From Denitrobaculum tricleocarpae (GTDB lineage: Bacteria; Pseudomonadota; Alphaproteobacteria; Kiloniellales; Kiloniellaceae), in assembly GCF_007004665.1 (NCBI RefSeq), contig NZ_ML660052.1:124001-188000 (forward strand): a stretch of DNA of 64,000 bases. The letters run 5' to 3'. Under the pieces are notes generated by a model. The model saw only the letters and a program-made list of their open reading frames with translations. It did not search any database and was not told where the DNA came from. Positions 1-7,750 of the stretch are shown here, piece after piece. The position numbers and the translations under genes were made by a program. How positions within the stretch are numbered: the stretch's first letter is position 1; each line of letters opens with the position of its first letter.

Positions 1-597
1 CGCGCCGGCGGTCATCTCTGCGATGCCGGCGAGAAATCCAAGGTCCTGGACGGCCTCTGGCAGAATGGCCATCTGAACCGGCATGTGATTGCCAAGGACA
101 TGAACGTCTTTGCGGAGGTGATTGGTCTGTCCGCCGCGGCAGCGACGGCCAAGTTCGCCATGGTGGAAGATGACCGGCCAGGCCCTGACCGGCCGCTCTC
201 CGACGAAAAGCTTGCGTTGGTCCTGACGGTTTATCGCGCGCGCGATTTTGCCGATGCCAAACGGATCACGAACGCCATTCTCGAGGTAAAGGGCAAGGGA
301 CACTCCGTCGGGATTCATACAGCGAATCCCACGCATGCCCGCGAACTTGCCGAAGAAACAGACGTGGTTCGGGTGCTGGTCAATCAGGCCCATACCTTCG
401 GCAATGGCGGCAGCTTCAACAACACGCTGCCGTTCACGCTCTCCATGGGCGGCGGAACCTGGGCGGGCAACAGCATCAGCGAGAACCTGAACTACCGCCA
501 TTTTATCAACATCACCCATCTGGTCACGACGATCGCCGAAGACAAACCCTCCGAAGAAGCTCTGTTCGGCGGCTACTGGTCGAAGTACGGCAAGTGA
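1..597 (+). CDS. CoA-acylating aldehyde dehydrogenase, C-terminal part (sulfoacetaldehyde dehydrogenase-like), cut by window edge
   Basis: The frame is open to base 1, so only the last 198 residues are present and the true start and catalytic cysteine lie outside. The product resembles the CoA-acylating aldehyde dehydrogenases, which interconvert an aldehyde and an acyl-CoA with NAD(P)H. Visible family marks are GGHLCDAGEK near the cut, LNRHVIAKD, the nucleotide-site-like HTANPTHARELAE, and the tail motif TFGNGGSFNNTLPFTLSMGG followed by GTWAGNSISENLNYRHFINI. This tail is close to what I remember of SauS-type sulfoacetaldehyde dehydrogenase. The next two genes encode a SucCD-like CoA ligase, so the trio could turn an acid into its CoA ester and then its aldehyde. 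Sulfite dehydrogenase genes follow. The sulfoacetaldehyde substrate is an inference from context; an acetaldehyde or other short-chain role is possible. Confidence 0.75.
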   Translation, partial: RAGGHLCDAGEKSKVLDGLWQNGHLNRHVIAKDMNVFAEVIGLSAAAATAKFAMVEDDRPGPDRPLSDEKLALVLTVYRARDFADAKRITNAILEVKGKGHSVGIHTANPTHARELAEETDVVRVLVNQAHTFGNGGSFNNTLPFTLSMGGGTWAGNSISENLNYRHFINITHLVTTIAEDKPSEEALFGGYWSKYGK

Positions 598-621
598 TCT
601 CTTGTTGGAGGGACGGGTTTC

Positions 622-1755
622 ATGAATTTTGAAGAATACCGGGCAAAGCCGCTGCTCGCAAAGAGCGGCATTGCGGTTCCGGAAAGTGCGCTGGTCCGGG
701 ATGCCGACGCGGCGCGGGCAGCGGCCGAGAAAATCGGAAGATGCGTGGTCAAGGCCCAGGTGCCGACCGGCAAACGCGGCAAGGCGGGTGGCATCAAGCT
801 GGCCGCGACGCCCGAGGAAGCGAAATTCCATGCCCAGGCGATCCTGGGTATGGAGATTGACGGCTACCGGGTCGAGAAGCTCTTGGTCGAGGCCCAGGTT
901 CCAATTTCCCGGGAACTCTATGCGGCGGTTCTGAACGACGCAGGTTCCAGGAATCCGATGATCCTCTTTTCTATGATGGGCGGCATGGATGTGGAGGAGG
1001 TCGCAGAAACCGACCCGGAGGCCATGCGGAAGATCCCCGTCGATATCAGGAGAGGATTCGATCTCGCAATGGCACGGCATGCGCTTGAGGGCTGTGGCCT
1101 TGCGGAGATGGAAGGCGCGGTCGCGGAGGTGCTCGTCCAGCTGTATCAGGCTTATCGCGGCTACGATGCGGAACTGCTGGAAATCAACCCGCTGGTACTG
1201 ACGAACGACAAGCGGGTGATCGCCCTGGACTGCAAGTTGACGATCGACGATTCCGCCGCTCCGCGCCAGGCCGAGCTTGCGGAGCAGGCGGCGCCGGAGC
1301 TTATGACGGCGCTGGAGGCCAAAGCCCAGCAGGCCGGCCTGAAATACATCGCGCTTGGTGGTTCCGTCGGGGTACTCGCGAACGGCGCCGGCCTGACCAT
1401 GACATCCATGGATGCCATCACGCATTACGGCGGTCAGCCGGCGAACTTTCTCGAGATCGGTGGCGAGGCTTACACCAAGGCGAAGATCGCCCTCTCGATC
1501 TTGCTGGAAAACCAGGAAATCAGGAGCCTTCTGGTCAATTTCTGCGGCGCCTTCGCGCGCACGGATGTGATGACGGAGGGGTTGGTGTCGGCCTGGAAGG
1601 AACTGGCACCCGACATCCCGATCTTTTTCACCATTCACGGGACCGGTGAGGAAGAAGCCGTAAAAATCGTGCGCGCGGAGCTGGGACTGGAGCCCTTCGA
1701 TCTTATGGATGACGCGGTCAAAGCCGCGGTCGCGGCAGCAGCGGAGGCGGCGTGA
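622..1755 (+). CDS. ADP-forming acyl-CoA ligase, beta subunit (SucC-like, ATP-grasp)
   Basis: This 377-residue protein resembles the beta subunit of succinyl-CoA synthetase and related NDP-forming acyl-CoA ligases. The N-terminal ATP-grasp part carries KAQVPTGKRGKAGGIKLA, matching the nucleotide-binding region of SucC, then ELLEINPLVL. The C-terminal ligase domain carries ANGAGLTMTSMD and GGQPANFLEIGG. The ATG is preceded by GGAGGG at 607-612. The gene lies 24 bases after the dehydrogenase and overlaps the alpha-subunit gene, so it is one operon. Because it sits with an acylating aldehyde dehydrogenase and upstream of sulfite dehydrogenase rather than with TCA-cycle genes, it is probably not the housekeeping SucC. 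ADP-forming sulfoacetate-CoA ligases of this architecture (SqwKL type) are the most attractive match. Malate-CoA or acetate-CoA ligases are alternatives. Confidence 0.8.
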   Translation: MNFEEYRAKPLLAKSGIAVPESALVRDADAARAAAEKIGRCVVKAQVPTGKRGKAGGIKLAATPEEAKFHAQAILGMEIDGYRVEKLLVEAQVPISRELYAAVLNDAGSRNPMILFSMMGGMDVEEVAETDPEAMRKIPVDIRRGFDLAMARHALEGCGLAEMEGAVAEVLVQLYQAYRGYDAELLEINPLVLTNDKRVIALDCKLTIDDSAAPRQAELAEQAAPELMTALEAKAQQAGLKYIALGGSVGVLANGAGLTMTSMDAITHYGGQPANFLEIGGEAYTKAKIALSILLENQEIRSLLVNFCGAFARTDVMTEGLVSAWKELAPDIPIFFTIHGTGEEEAVKIVRAELGLEPFDLMDDAVKAAVAAAAEAA

Positions 1756-2636
1756 TGATCGTCAGGAGAGAACACAAAGTCCTGGTCCAGGGGATTACCG
1801 GCAAGCAGGGCACCTTCTGGACCAAAGCCATGCAGGATTATGGCACTTCGGTTGTTGCCGGTGTGAATCCCCGGAAGGCGGGGACCGAGCATCTCGGTGT
1901 TCCCGTTTACGCCTGTGCTGTGGATGCCGCGCGGGATAGCCGGATCGATGTCTCGGTGATGTTCATCCCGCCGATGGCCGCGAAGGCCGCCGCGATCGAC
2001 GCCTGTGAGGCCGGAGTGAAGCTGCTGGTCTGCCTGACCGAGCATATTCCGGCCCACGATGTCATGGAGATGCATGCAGCTGCGGCGGCCAACGGCGTGC
2101 GGATCGTCGGCCCCAATACCGCGGGGTTGGTGACGCCGGGCGAGTGTTTCGTCGGTATCATGCCGGCCTTCAATGCAAATGTGTTCCGGCCCGGGGAGAT
2201 CGGCGTCATCTCCCGCTCGGGAAGCCTCGGTACCCTGGTCAGTTTAAACCTTACCCAGAGCGGTTTCGGTCAATCGGCGTTTTACGGCGTCGGCGGCGAT
2301 CCCATGATCGGCACGACCTCCCGGGATGCCCTCGAGATTCTCGACGCCGATGCTGGCACAAAGGCGGTGGTTCTTTGCGGCGAGATCGGCGGATCGGCCG
2401 AGGAGAGTGCAGCGGAGTATGCGGCCGGGATGTCCAAGCCCGTCGTCGCCTTTATCGCCGGGCGGGCGTCACCACCGGGCAAGAAAATGGGGCACGCCGG
2501 GGCCATTGTCTCCGGCAGTTCCGGCGGATATGACGCAAAGCGCGCCGCGCTCGAAGCAGCCGGAGTTGCGGTTGCCGACGTCCCCAGCCAGATCCCGGTT
2601 TTGCTGAAAGAGAGTCTGGACTCAAAAGCTGCCTGA
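1755..2636 (+). CDS. ADP-forming acyl-CoA ligase, alpha subunit (SucD-like)
   Basis: This is the partner of the upstream beta subunit and binds CoA and the phosphohistidine intermediate. The N-terminal CoA-binding Rossmann domain shows QGITGKQGTFWTKAM and GVNPRKAG. The middle shows GPNTAGLVTPGECFVGIMP, the counterpart of the SucD motif, then SRSGSLGTLVSL. The C-terminal GHAGAIVSG contains the expected active-site histidine. I take the ATG at 1755, which overlaps the beta-subunit TGA by one base and sits 7 bases after GGAGG (1743-1747); a GTG at 1752 is in the same frame. Length (293 residues) is normal for the family. The GPN motif has TAG where housekeeping SucD usually has CPG, which fits a paralogue of changed substrate. 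The substrate itself is not shown by the sequence. Confidence 0.82.
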   Translation: MIVRREHKVLVQGITGKQGTFWTKAMQDYGTSVVAGVNPRKAGTEHLGVPVYACAVDAARDSRIDVSVMFIPPMAAKAAAIDACEAGVKLLVCLTEHIPAHDVMEMHAAAAANGVRIVGPNTAGLVTPGECFVGIMPAFNANVFRPGEIGVISRSGSLGTLVSLNLTQSGFGQSAFYGVGGDPMIGTTSRDALEILDADAGTKAVVLCGEIGGSAEESAAEYAAGMSKPVVAFIAGRASPPGKKMGHAGAIVSGSSGGYDAKRAALEAAGVAVADVPSQIPVLLKESLDSKAA

Positions 2637-2748
2637 TCAGAGGGATAAAAGCCTGTTCGATCATACCTGAACTGGGGTAAAACCTCCCTGTTAGAGGCAG
2701 CTTTGCGAGTGGTGATGATGCATGTCTGAGAACAAGAGAGCACCAATA

Positions 2749-2771
2749 CCGGGATCGCGGCCGCGACCCGG
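2749..2771. repeat. GC-rich inverted repeat
   Basis: The arms CCGGGATCGCGG (2749-2760) and CCGCGACCCGG (2761-2771) are complementary apart from one extra A in the left arm and meet with almost no loop. It lies about 110 bases after the acyl-CoA ligase alpha gene. It may be a protein-binding palindrome or an RNA hairpin. There is no T-run after it. Confidence 0.4.
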
Positions 2772-2827
2772 AAAATGGGATCAAAACAGCGCGCGCCAGC
2801 AGTTGGTTGATTGTGTGGTTGAAAAAT

Positions 2828-2848
2828 GCTCCTAAAGAGAGCTTTTTT
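2828..2848 (+). terminator. Weak rho-independent terminator candidate
   Basis: GCTC (2828-2831) pairs with GAGC (2839-2842) across a 7-base loop and is followed directly by six T. The stem is short, so termination here would be inefficient. It lies between the CoA-ligase genes and soeA on the same strand, so it may separate the two transcription units. Confidence 0.3.
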
Positions 2849-3088
2849 CATGAAATTGCGCATTTTTGGTAATTTTTGTCTCATTTATGGTGGTTTTTGT
2901 CGGCAAACTGCCCTATTCGTTTATCCAAGCCGTTCCGCTTAATGGGGGAAACTCCGGATACCTTCAGGTGTTGCCGGTGCCTTTTCTCACCATCAGGATG
3001 CCTTGAAGTCTGTTTCGCCCAGGGCATGAGAAGAATGGGCACTAATGGCAGGTGGAAACCCTTGCCTTACTGAGGGAGAGGAATTCGC

Positions 3089-5929
3089 ATGAGCCTGTTT
3101 GAACGTGCCCCGCTTGACCCGTCTCCAAAGGTCTCGGATGAGGTCCGCAAGACGACCTGTTACATGTGCGCCTGCCGCTGCGGCATCAATGTGCATCTGC
3201 GGGACAACAAGGTCCGCTACATCGAGGGCAACCGGGATCACCCGGTCAACCGCGGCGTTCTTTGCGCCAAGGGTTCCGCCGGGATCATGCAGCATTACTC
3301 GCCGGCGCGCCTGAAGAAACCTCTGAAACGGGTTGGTCCGCGCGGCAAGGGCGAATTCAAAGAGATCGAGTGGGAAGAAGCGCTGGAAACGGCCACGTCC
3401 TGGCTCGGGGATATTCGCGAAAACGATCCGAAACGCCTGGCATTTTTCACCGGCCGGGACCAAAGCCAGTCGCTGACCGGTTTCTGGGCCCAGGCCTATG
3501 GGACGCCGAACTATGCGGCCCACGGCGGTTTTTGCTCCGTCAACATGGCGGCGGCCGGAATCTACACCATGGGCGGCGCCTTCTGGGAGTTTGGCCAGCC
3601 GGACTGGGAGCGCTCGAAGATGTTTATGATTTTCGGGGTTGCCGAAGATCATGACTCCAACCCGATCAAACTGGGCCTGAGCCGCCTCAAGGAGCGTGGC
3701 GCCAAGATCGTCGGTGTAAACCCGGTGCGCACGGGCTACAACGCGATCGCAGATGAATGGGTAGCCATTACGCCGGGCACCGACGGCCTTTTCATTCTTT
3801 CGCTCATTCACGAACTTCTGCGCGCCGGCAAGGTCGATCTCGACTACCTGGTCCGCTACACCAATGCCCCCTGGCTGGTGATCAAGGACCCCGGGACCAA
3901 GGATCATGGCCTCTTCGCCCGGGGCGACGACGGTGAGGTTCTGATCTGGGACCGGGCCAAGAAAGCCTGCGTCTCCAACAAGACCCCGGGTGCGAAGCCG
4001 GCCTTCAAAGGCGAGGTAACCCTGCCCGATGGCCGCACCGCGGTTCCCGCTTTCGAACTTCTGGCCGCGAAGTATTTGGATGCAGCCTATGCACCTGAAG
4101 CCGTCAGCGCGCAGACCGGTGTTTCCGCGGCGCAGATCAAGCGTTTGGCCGCTGAGTTGGCGCACACGGCTTTCGAGGAAGAGATCGTCATCGATCAGCC
4201 CTGGACCGATATGAAGGGCGAACGCCACGAAAAGATGATCGGCCGTCCCGTCTCTTTTCACGCCATGCGTGGAATTTCGGCCCACTCGAACGGTTTCCAG
4301 ACCTGCCGGGCCCTGCATCTTCTGCAGATTCTGCTGGGTTCGATCGAGTGTCCCGGCGGCTTCCGTTTCAAGCCGCCTTATCCGAAGCCCATGGAGGCCC
4401 ATCCGAAGCCTCACGCGGAATACGCCGCGAACAGCCCGTTGCCCGGGCCGCACCTGGGCTACCCGCGCGGGCCCGAGGATCTGGCGCTGAACGGTGACGG
4501 ATCGGCAAAGCGCATCGACAAGGCTTTCTCCTGGGATGCGCCCATGTCCGTCCACGGCATGATGCACATGGTGATCTCGAACGCCTACGCCGGCGATCCC
4601 TATCCGGTTGACGTGCTCTTCATGTACATGGCCAACATGTCCTGGAATTCCTCGATGAATTCGCGCGGTGTCATGGAGATGCTGGAAGCGAAAGATGAGG
4701 ACGGCGAGTACGTAATTCCCAAGATCATCTACTCGGACGCCTATTCCTCCGAGATGGTGGCCTACGCAGATCTGGTTCTGCCGGATACGACCTATCTGGA
4801 GCGGCACGACTGTATCTCGCTGCTCGACCGGCCGATCTGCGAGCCGGATGCTGCCGCGGATTCAATTCGTTGGCCTGTCGTGGAGCCGGACCGCGATGTG
4901 CGCGGCTTCCAGTCAGTGATGATCGATCTCGGCGCGCGCCTTGGTTTGCCGGGTTTCGTCAAGGAAGACGGCTCGGCCAAGTACAGTGATTACGCCGATT
5001 ATATGGTCAATCACGAGCGCAAACCCGGCATTGGCCCTCTGTCGGGCTGGCGCGGCGAAAACGCCGACCAGAAAGGCCGCGGCGCGCCGAACCCGGATCA
5101 GCTCGAACGCTACATCGAAAACGGTGGCTTCTGGATCGAACACATCCCGGAAGAGGCGCAGTTCTTCAAGCACGCCAACGCGGCCTATCAGGACTTTGCC
5201 GTGGGCATGGGTTTCTACGATGCTCCGCAGCCCGTCACCTTTCAGCTCTACCTGGAACCGCTGCGGAAGTTCCAACTGACCGCGGAGGGACTGGCCGAGC
5301 AGGCGCCGCCGGAACACCTCAAAGGGCGCATTCGCGATTGCTTCGATCCTTTGCCGATCTGGTACGCGCCCTTCGAAGGGACGCAGATCGACGAGAAGGA
5401 GTTCCCCCTTCACGCCATCACGCAGCGTCCCGCGGCTATGTATCACTCCTGGGGGTCGCAGAACGCATGGCTGCGGCAGATTCACGGCACCAATCCGATG
5501 TATGTGCCCGGTGATGTTTGCGACGCTCAAGGTCTCGAAGACGGCGATTGGGCCTGGGTGATTTCCCAGCATGGTCGCATCAAGGTTCCCGTGATGCGCA
5601 TGGAGGCGGTGAACTCCAAAACGCTGTGGACCTGGAACGCGATCGGTAAGCGCGGTGGCGCCTGGGGCCTGTCCGAGGATGCGCCGGAAGCCAAGAAGGG
5701 CTTTCTGCTGAACCACCTGATTCACGAACTACTCCCGGGCAACGGTGATGGGTTGCGCTGGTCGAATTCCGATCCCATCACGGGCCAGGCGGCCTGGTAC
5801 GACCTGCGGGTGCGCGTGGAAAAGGCCGAGGCCGGCGACGAATTGAGCGAGCCGCGTTTCGATGCTCAGAAAGGACCTGCGAAGGCCGGACCTTCCGAAC
5901 TGCGCTATGGGAAGGAGTGGACGAAATGA
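3089..5929 (+). CDS. soeA: Cytoplasmic sulfite dehydrogenase, molybdopterin subunit SoeA
   Basis: This 946-residue protein of the DMSO-reductase molybdoenzyme family matches SoeA, which oxidises sulfite to sulfate in the cytoplasm and passes electrons through SoeB and SoeC to quinone. The N-terminal [4Fe-4S] ligands are C24, C27, C31 and C59, the last in GVLCAKGSAG. The Mo-bis-MGD binding body follows, with FFTGRDQSQ and AAHGGFCSVNMA, and the C-terminal molydopterin-binding domain lies from about residue 770. There is no twin-arginine leader, in keeping with a cytoplasmic enzyme and unlike periplasmic relatives. The start has GGGAGAGG upstream. The gene overlaps soeB by four bases, and soeB and soeC follow in the order usual for SoeABC. 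Thiosulfate/polysulfide reductase relatives exist, but the neighbouring sulfonate-like genes and SulP favour sulfite. Confidence 0.85.
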   Translation: MSLFERAPLDPSPKVSDEVRKTTCYMCACRCGINVHLRDNKVRYIEGNRDHPVNRGVLCAKGSAGIMQHYSPARLKKPLKRVGPRGKGEFKEIEWEEALETATSWLGDIRENDPKRLAFFTGRDQSQSLTGFWAQAYGTPNYAAHGGFCSVNMAAAGIYTMGGAFWEFGQPDWERSKMFMIFGVAEDHDSNPIKLGLSRLKERGAKIVGVNPVRTGYNAIADEWVAITPGTDGLFILSLIHELLRAGKVDLDYLVRYTNAPWLVIKDPGTKDHGLFARGDDGEVLIWDRAKKACVSNKTPGAKPAFKGEVTLPDGRTAVPAFELLAAKYLDAAYAPEAVSAQTGVSAAQIKRLAAELAHTAFEEEIVIDQPWTDMKGERHEKMIGRPVSFHAMRGISAHSNGFQTCRALHLLQILLGSIECPGGFRFKPPYPKPMEAHPKPHAEYAANSPLPGPHLGYPRGPEDLALNGDGSAKRIDKAFSWDAPMSVHGMMHMVISNAYAGDPYPVDVLFMYMANMSWNSSMNSRGVMEMLEAKDEDGEYVIPKIIYSDAYSSEMVAYADLVLPDTTYLERHDCISLLDRPICEPDAAADSIRWPVVEPDRDVRGFQSVMIDLGARLGLPGFVKEDGSAKYSDYADYMVNHERKPGIGPLSGWRGENADQKGRGAPNPDQLERYIENGGFWIEHIPEEAQFFKHANAAYQDFAVGMGFYDAPQPVTFQLYLEPLRKFQLTAEGLAEQAPPEHLKGRIRDCFDPLPIWYAPFEGTQIDEKEFPLHAITQRPAAMYHSWGSQNAWLRQIHGTNPMYVPGDVCDAQGLEDGDWAWVISQHGRIKVPVMRMEAVNSKTLWTWNAIGKRGGAWGLSEDAPEAKKGFLLNHLIHELLPGNGDGLRWSNSDPITGQAAWYDLRVRVEKAEAGDELSEPRFDAQKGPAKAGPSELRYGKEWTK

Positions 5930-6717
5930 CGTCTTTGCCAACACATACCGATAAGTCGCTCGGCCTTGTTATCGATCTGGATATCTGCGTCGGTTGCCAT
6001 GCCTGCGTGGTGAACTGCAAGGAATGGAACACCGGCGGCTACGGTGCGCCGCTTTCCGACCAGAATCCCTATGGTGCCGACCCGGTCGGATCATGGCTGA
6101 ACCGGATCCATACCTTCGAGGTCGAGGCAAGTGACGGTTCCGGCTGTTCCAGTTCGGAGGCACAAATCCTCTCGAACGGCAAAGATGCGCGGGTTGTCCA
6201 CTTTCCAAAATCCTGCCTTCACTGCGACGATGCCCCCTGCGTGACGGTTTGCCCGACCGGTGCCAGCTACAAGCGCAGCGAGGACGGTATCGTTCTGGTG
6301 AACGAGGACTGGTGTATCGGCTGCGGTCTCTGCGCCTGGTCCTGTCCTTATGGTGCGCGCGAGATGGATGCCGCGGAAGGGGTCATGAAAAAGTGCACCC
6401 TTTGTGTCGACCGGATCTACAACGAGAATATTCCGGAAGAAGACCGGGAGCCGGCCTGCGTTCGAACCTGCCCGGCCAATGCCCGCCACTTTGGCGATCT
6501 CAGCGACTCCAATTCCGATGTTTCGGTGATGGTGGCCGAGCGCGGCGGTATGGACCTGATGCCGGAGCAGGGCACCAAGCCCGTCAATAAATACCTTCCG
6601 CCACGGCCCAAGAGCAGACCCGTCCAGAGCGCGCCGAGCGATTTGGTTGCGCTGGCCGAGCCCGAAGCCAAGGGCTTCCTGGGCTGGCTCGATTCCGCTC
6701 TAGAGAAGATGGGATAA
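5926..6717 (+). CDS. soeB: Sulfite dehydrogenase iron-sulfur subunit SoeB
   Basis: This 263-residue ferredoxin-like protein carries four cysteine clusters for [4Fe-4S] centres and relays electrons from SoeA to the membrane anchor. The first cluster is C21, C24, C27 and C31 (CVGCHACVVNCKEWN). The others are in CLHCDDAPCVTVCPTGA, CIGCGLCAWSCPYGAR, and CTLCVDR with ACVRTCPANARHF. The chosen ATG overlaps the soeA stop codon (ATGA) and lies 8 bases after GGAAGGAG at about 5910-5917. A GTG at 5917 is in the same frame but overlaps that ribosome binding site. The C-terminal 50 residues are less conserved and proline-rich (KYLPPRPKSRP). Order and spacing in the operon support the SoeB assignment over other DmsB-like proteins. 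Confidence 0.85.
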   Translation: MTSLPTHTDKSLGLVIDLDICVGCHACVVNCKEWNTGGYGAPLSDQNPYGADPVGSWLNRIHTFEVEASDGSGCSSSEAQILSNGKDARVVHFPKSCLHCDDAPCVTVCPTGASYKRSEDGIVLVNEDWCIGCGLCAWSCPYGAREMDAAEGVMKKCTLCVDRIYNENIPEEDREPACVRTCPANARHFGDLSDSNSDVSVMVAERGGMDLMPEQGTKPVNKYLPPRPKSRPVQSAPSDLVALAEPEAKGFLGWLDSALEKMG

Positions 6718-6721
6718 GAAA

Positions 6722-7645
6722 ATGCATCCTGCTTCCTCCATTATCGTATTTACGACCCTGTCCGGAATGGGCTTCGGTCTGATTGCCATGCTGGGCCTTG
6801 GCGCCGCGCCGAGCGATGGTACGGCGGGTCTTGTCGCCTGCGCGCTTGCGTTCGTCCTGACCGGCATCGGTCTAGCGTCATCGACGTTCCATCTGGGGCA
6901 TCCCGAGCGCGCCTGGCGGGCGCTGACGCAATGGCGGTCTTCCTGGTTGTCGCGAGAGGGCGTGCTGGCCATTGTCACCCTCGGCCTTTTCGCGATCTAT
7001 GCCGCGCTATGGGTCTTGGCCGCGGATCGCGTGGCCATTGTTGGAATTTTGCTGACGCTTCTTTCGCTGGTGACGGTTTACGCCACGGCAATGATCTATG
7101 GCTCGCTGAAAACCGTGCCGCGTTGGCGCACCGGTCTGACGCCGCTTTGCTATCTCCTCTTTGCGGGCGCCGGCGGGGCCTTGCTGGCTGCGACGGTTTC
7201 GTCCCTGATGGGGAGCGGTGCGCAAAGCTCTCTCTATGCCGCGCTAATCCTGATGGTGATTGCCTGGGCGGCAAAGTTCATCTGGTGGAACCGGGCCGAC
7301 CGCACGACGCTCGCTTCCATCGGCTCTTCGCCCGAGACCGCGACCGGTCTCGGCAATATCGGGAAGGTACGGTTGCTCGAAGCGCCGCATTCCTCGCCGA
7401 ACTACCTGATGAAAGAGATGGTTTACCGGGTCGGGCGCAAACACGTGCAGAAGCTGAGGCTTCTGGCGGTTGTCCTGGGCGGGGCTGTTCCCGTGCTTGC
7501 ACTTCTGGTCGCGGCCGTCTCAGGCGGTGGCGCAGGGTTGCTGGTGATCGCTGTTCTGTCGCATCTGATCGGCATGATGGCGGAGCGTTGGTTGTTCTTC
7601 GCGGAAGCGGAACATGCGGTGTCGCTTTACTACGGCCATAGATAA
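6722..7645 (+). CDS. soeC: Sulfite dehydrogenase membrane anchor SoeC (DmsC family)
   Basis: This 307-residue integral membrane protein starts with the DmsC-like MHPASSIIVFTTLSGMG and has about eight hydrophobic segments. It would anchor the SoeAB pair on the cytoplasmic face and hand electrons to the quinone pool. It begins four bases after soeB with GGGATAAG upstream. The conserved HPERAWRA stretch after the second helix and MAERWLFFAEAEHAVSLYYG near the end are typical of the DmsC/SoeC anchors. A hairpin follows directly after the stop, suggesting that the soe transcript ends or is processed there. Confidence 0.82.
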   Translation: MHPASSIIVFTTLSGMGFGLIAMLGLGAAPSDGTAGLVACALAFVLTGIGLASSTFHLGHPERAWRALTQWRSSWLSREGVLAIVTLGLFAIYAALWVLAADRVAIVGILLTLLSLVTVYATAMIYGSLKTVPRWRTGLTPLCYLLFAGAGGALLAATVSSLMGSGAQSSLYAALILMVIAWAAKFIWWNRADRTTLASIGSSPETATGLGNIGKVRLLEAPHSSPNYLMKEMVYRVGRKHVQKLRLLAVVLGGAVPVLALLVAAVSGGGAGLLVIAVLSHLIGMMAERWLFFAEAEHAVSLYYGHR

Positions 7646-7653
7646 TCGAGGGA

Positions 7654-7677
7654 AGCGCGCAGTTTCCGCTGCGCGCT
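7654..7677 (+). terminator. Hairpin after soeC
   Basis: AGCGCGCAG (7654-7662) and CTGCGCGCT (7669-7677) form a perfect 9-bp stem with a 6-base loop, eight bases after the soeC stop. No T-run follows, so it may act as an mRNA 3'-end stabiliser or a factor-dependent terminator rather than a classic intrinsic terminator. Confidence 0.5.
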
Positions 7678-7750
7678 GAAGCCTGGGTGAGCAGGCTCTG
7701 GAACCCCCGGTACGGCCGGCCGGGTGTGGTTGCCGGAAAGGGATCGGCGC

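Larger units (their letters stand above)
2637..3088. other. 452-base intergenic gap between the acyl-CoA ligase and soeA
   Basis: I see no convincing gene here. It holds a GC-rich inverted repeat at 2749-2771, a weak hairpin with a T-run at 2828-2848, and AT-rich sequence at about 2850-2930 that may carry the soeA promoter. The soeA ribosome binding site (GAGGGAGAGG) ends the gap. A 65-codon frame at 2876-3073 has no start signal or recognisable protein. Confidence 0.5.

Noticed and set aside
2876-3073. 65-codon frame before soeA
   Set aside because: No ribosome binding site and no similarity to any protein I know; it probably overlaps the soeA promoter.
2993-4807. 604-codon open frame on the minus strand opposite soeA
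   Set aside because: It is a shadow of soeA in GC-rich DNA. Its Arg/His/Gly-rich composition matches no family, and soeA is well supported.
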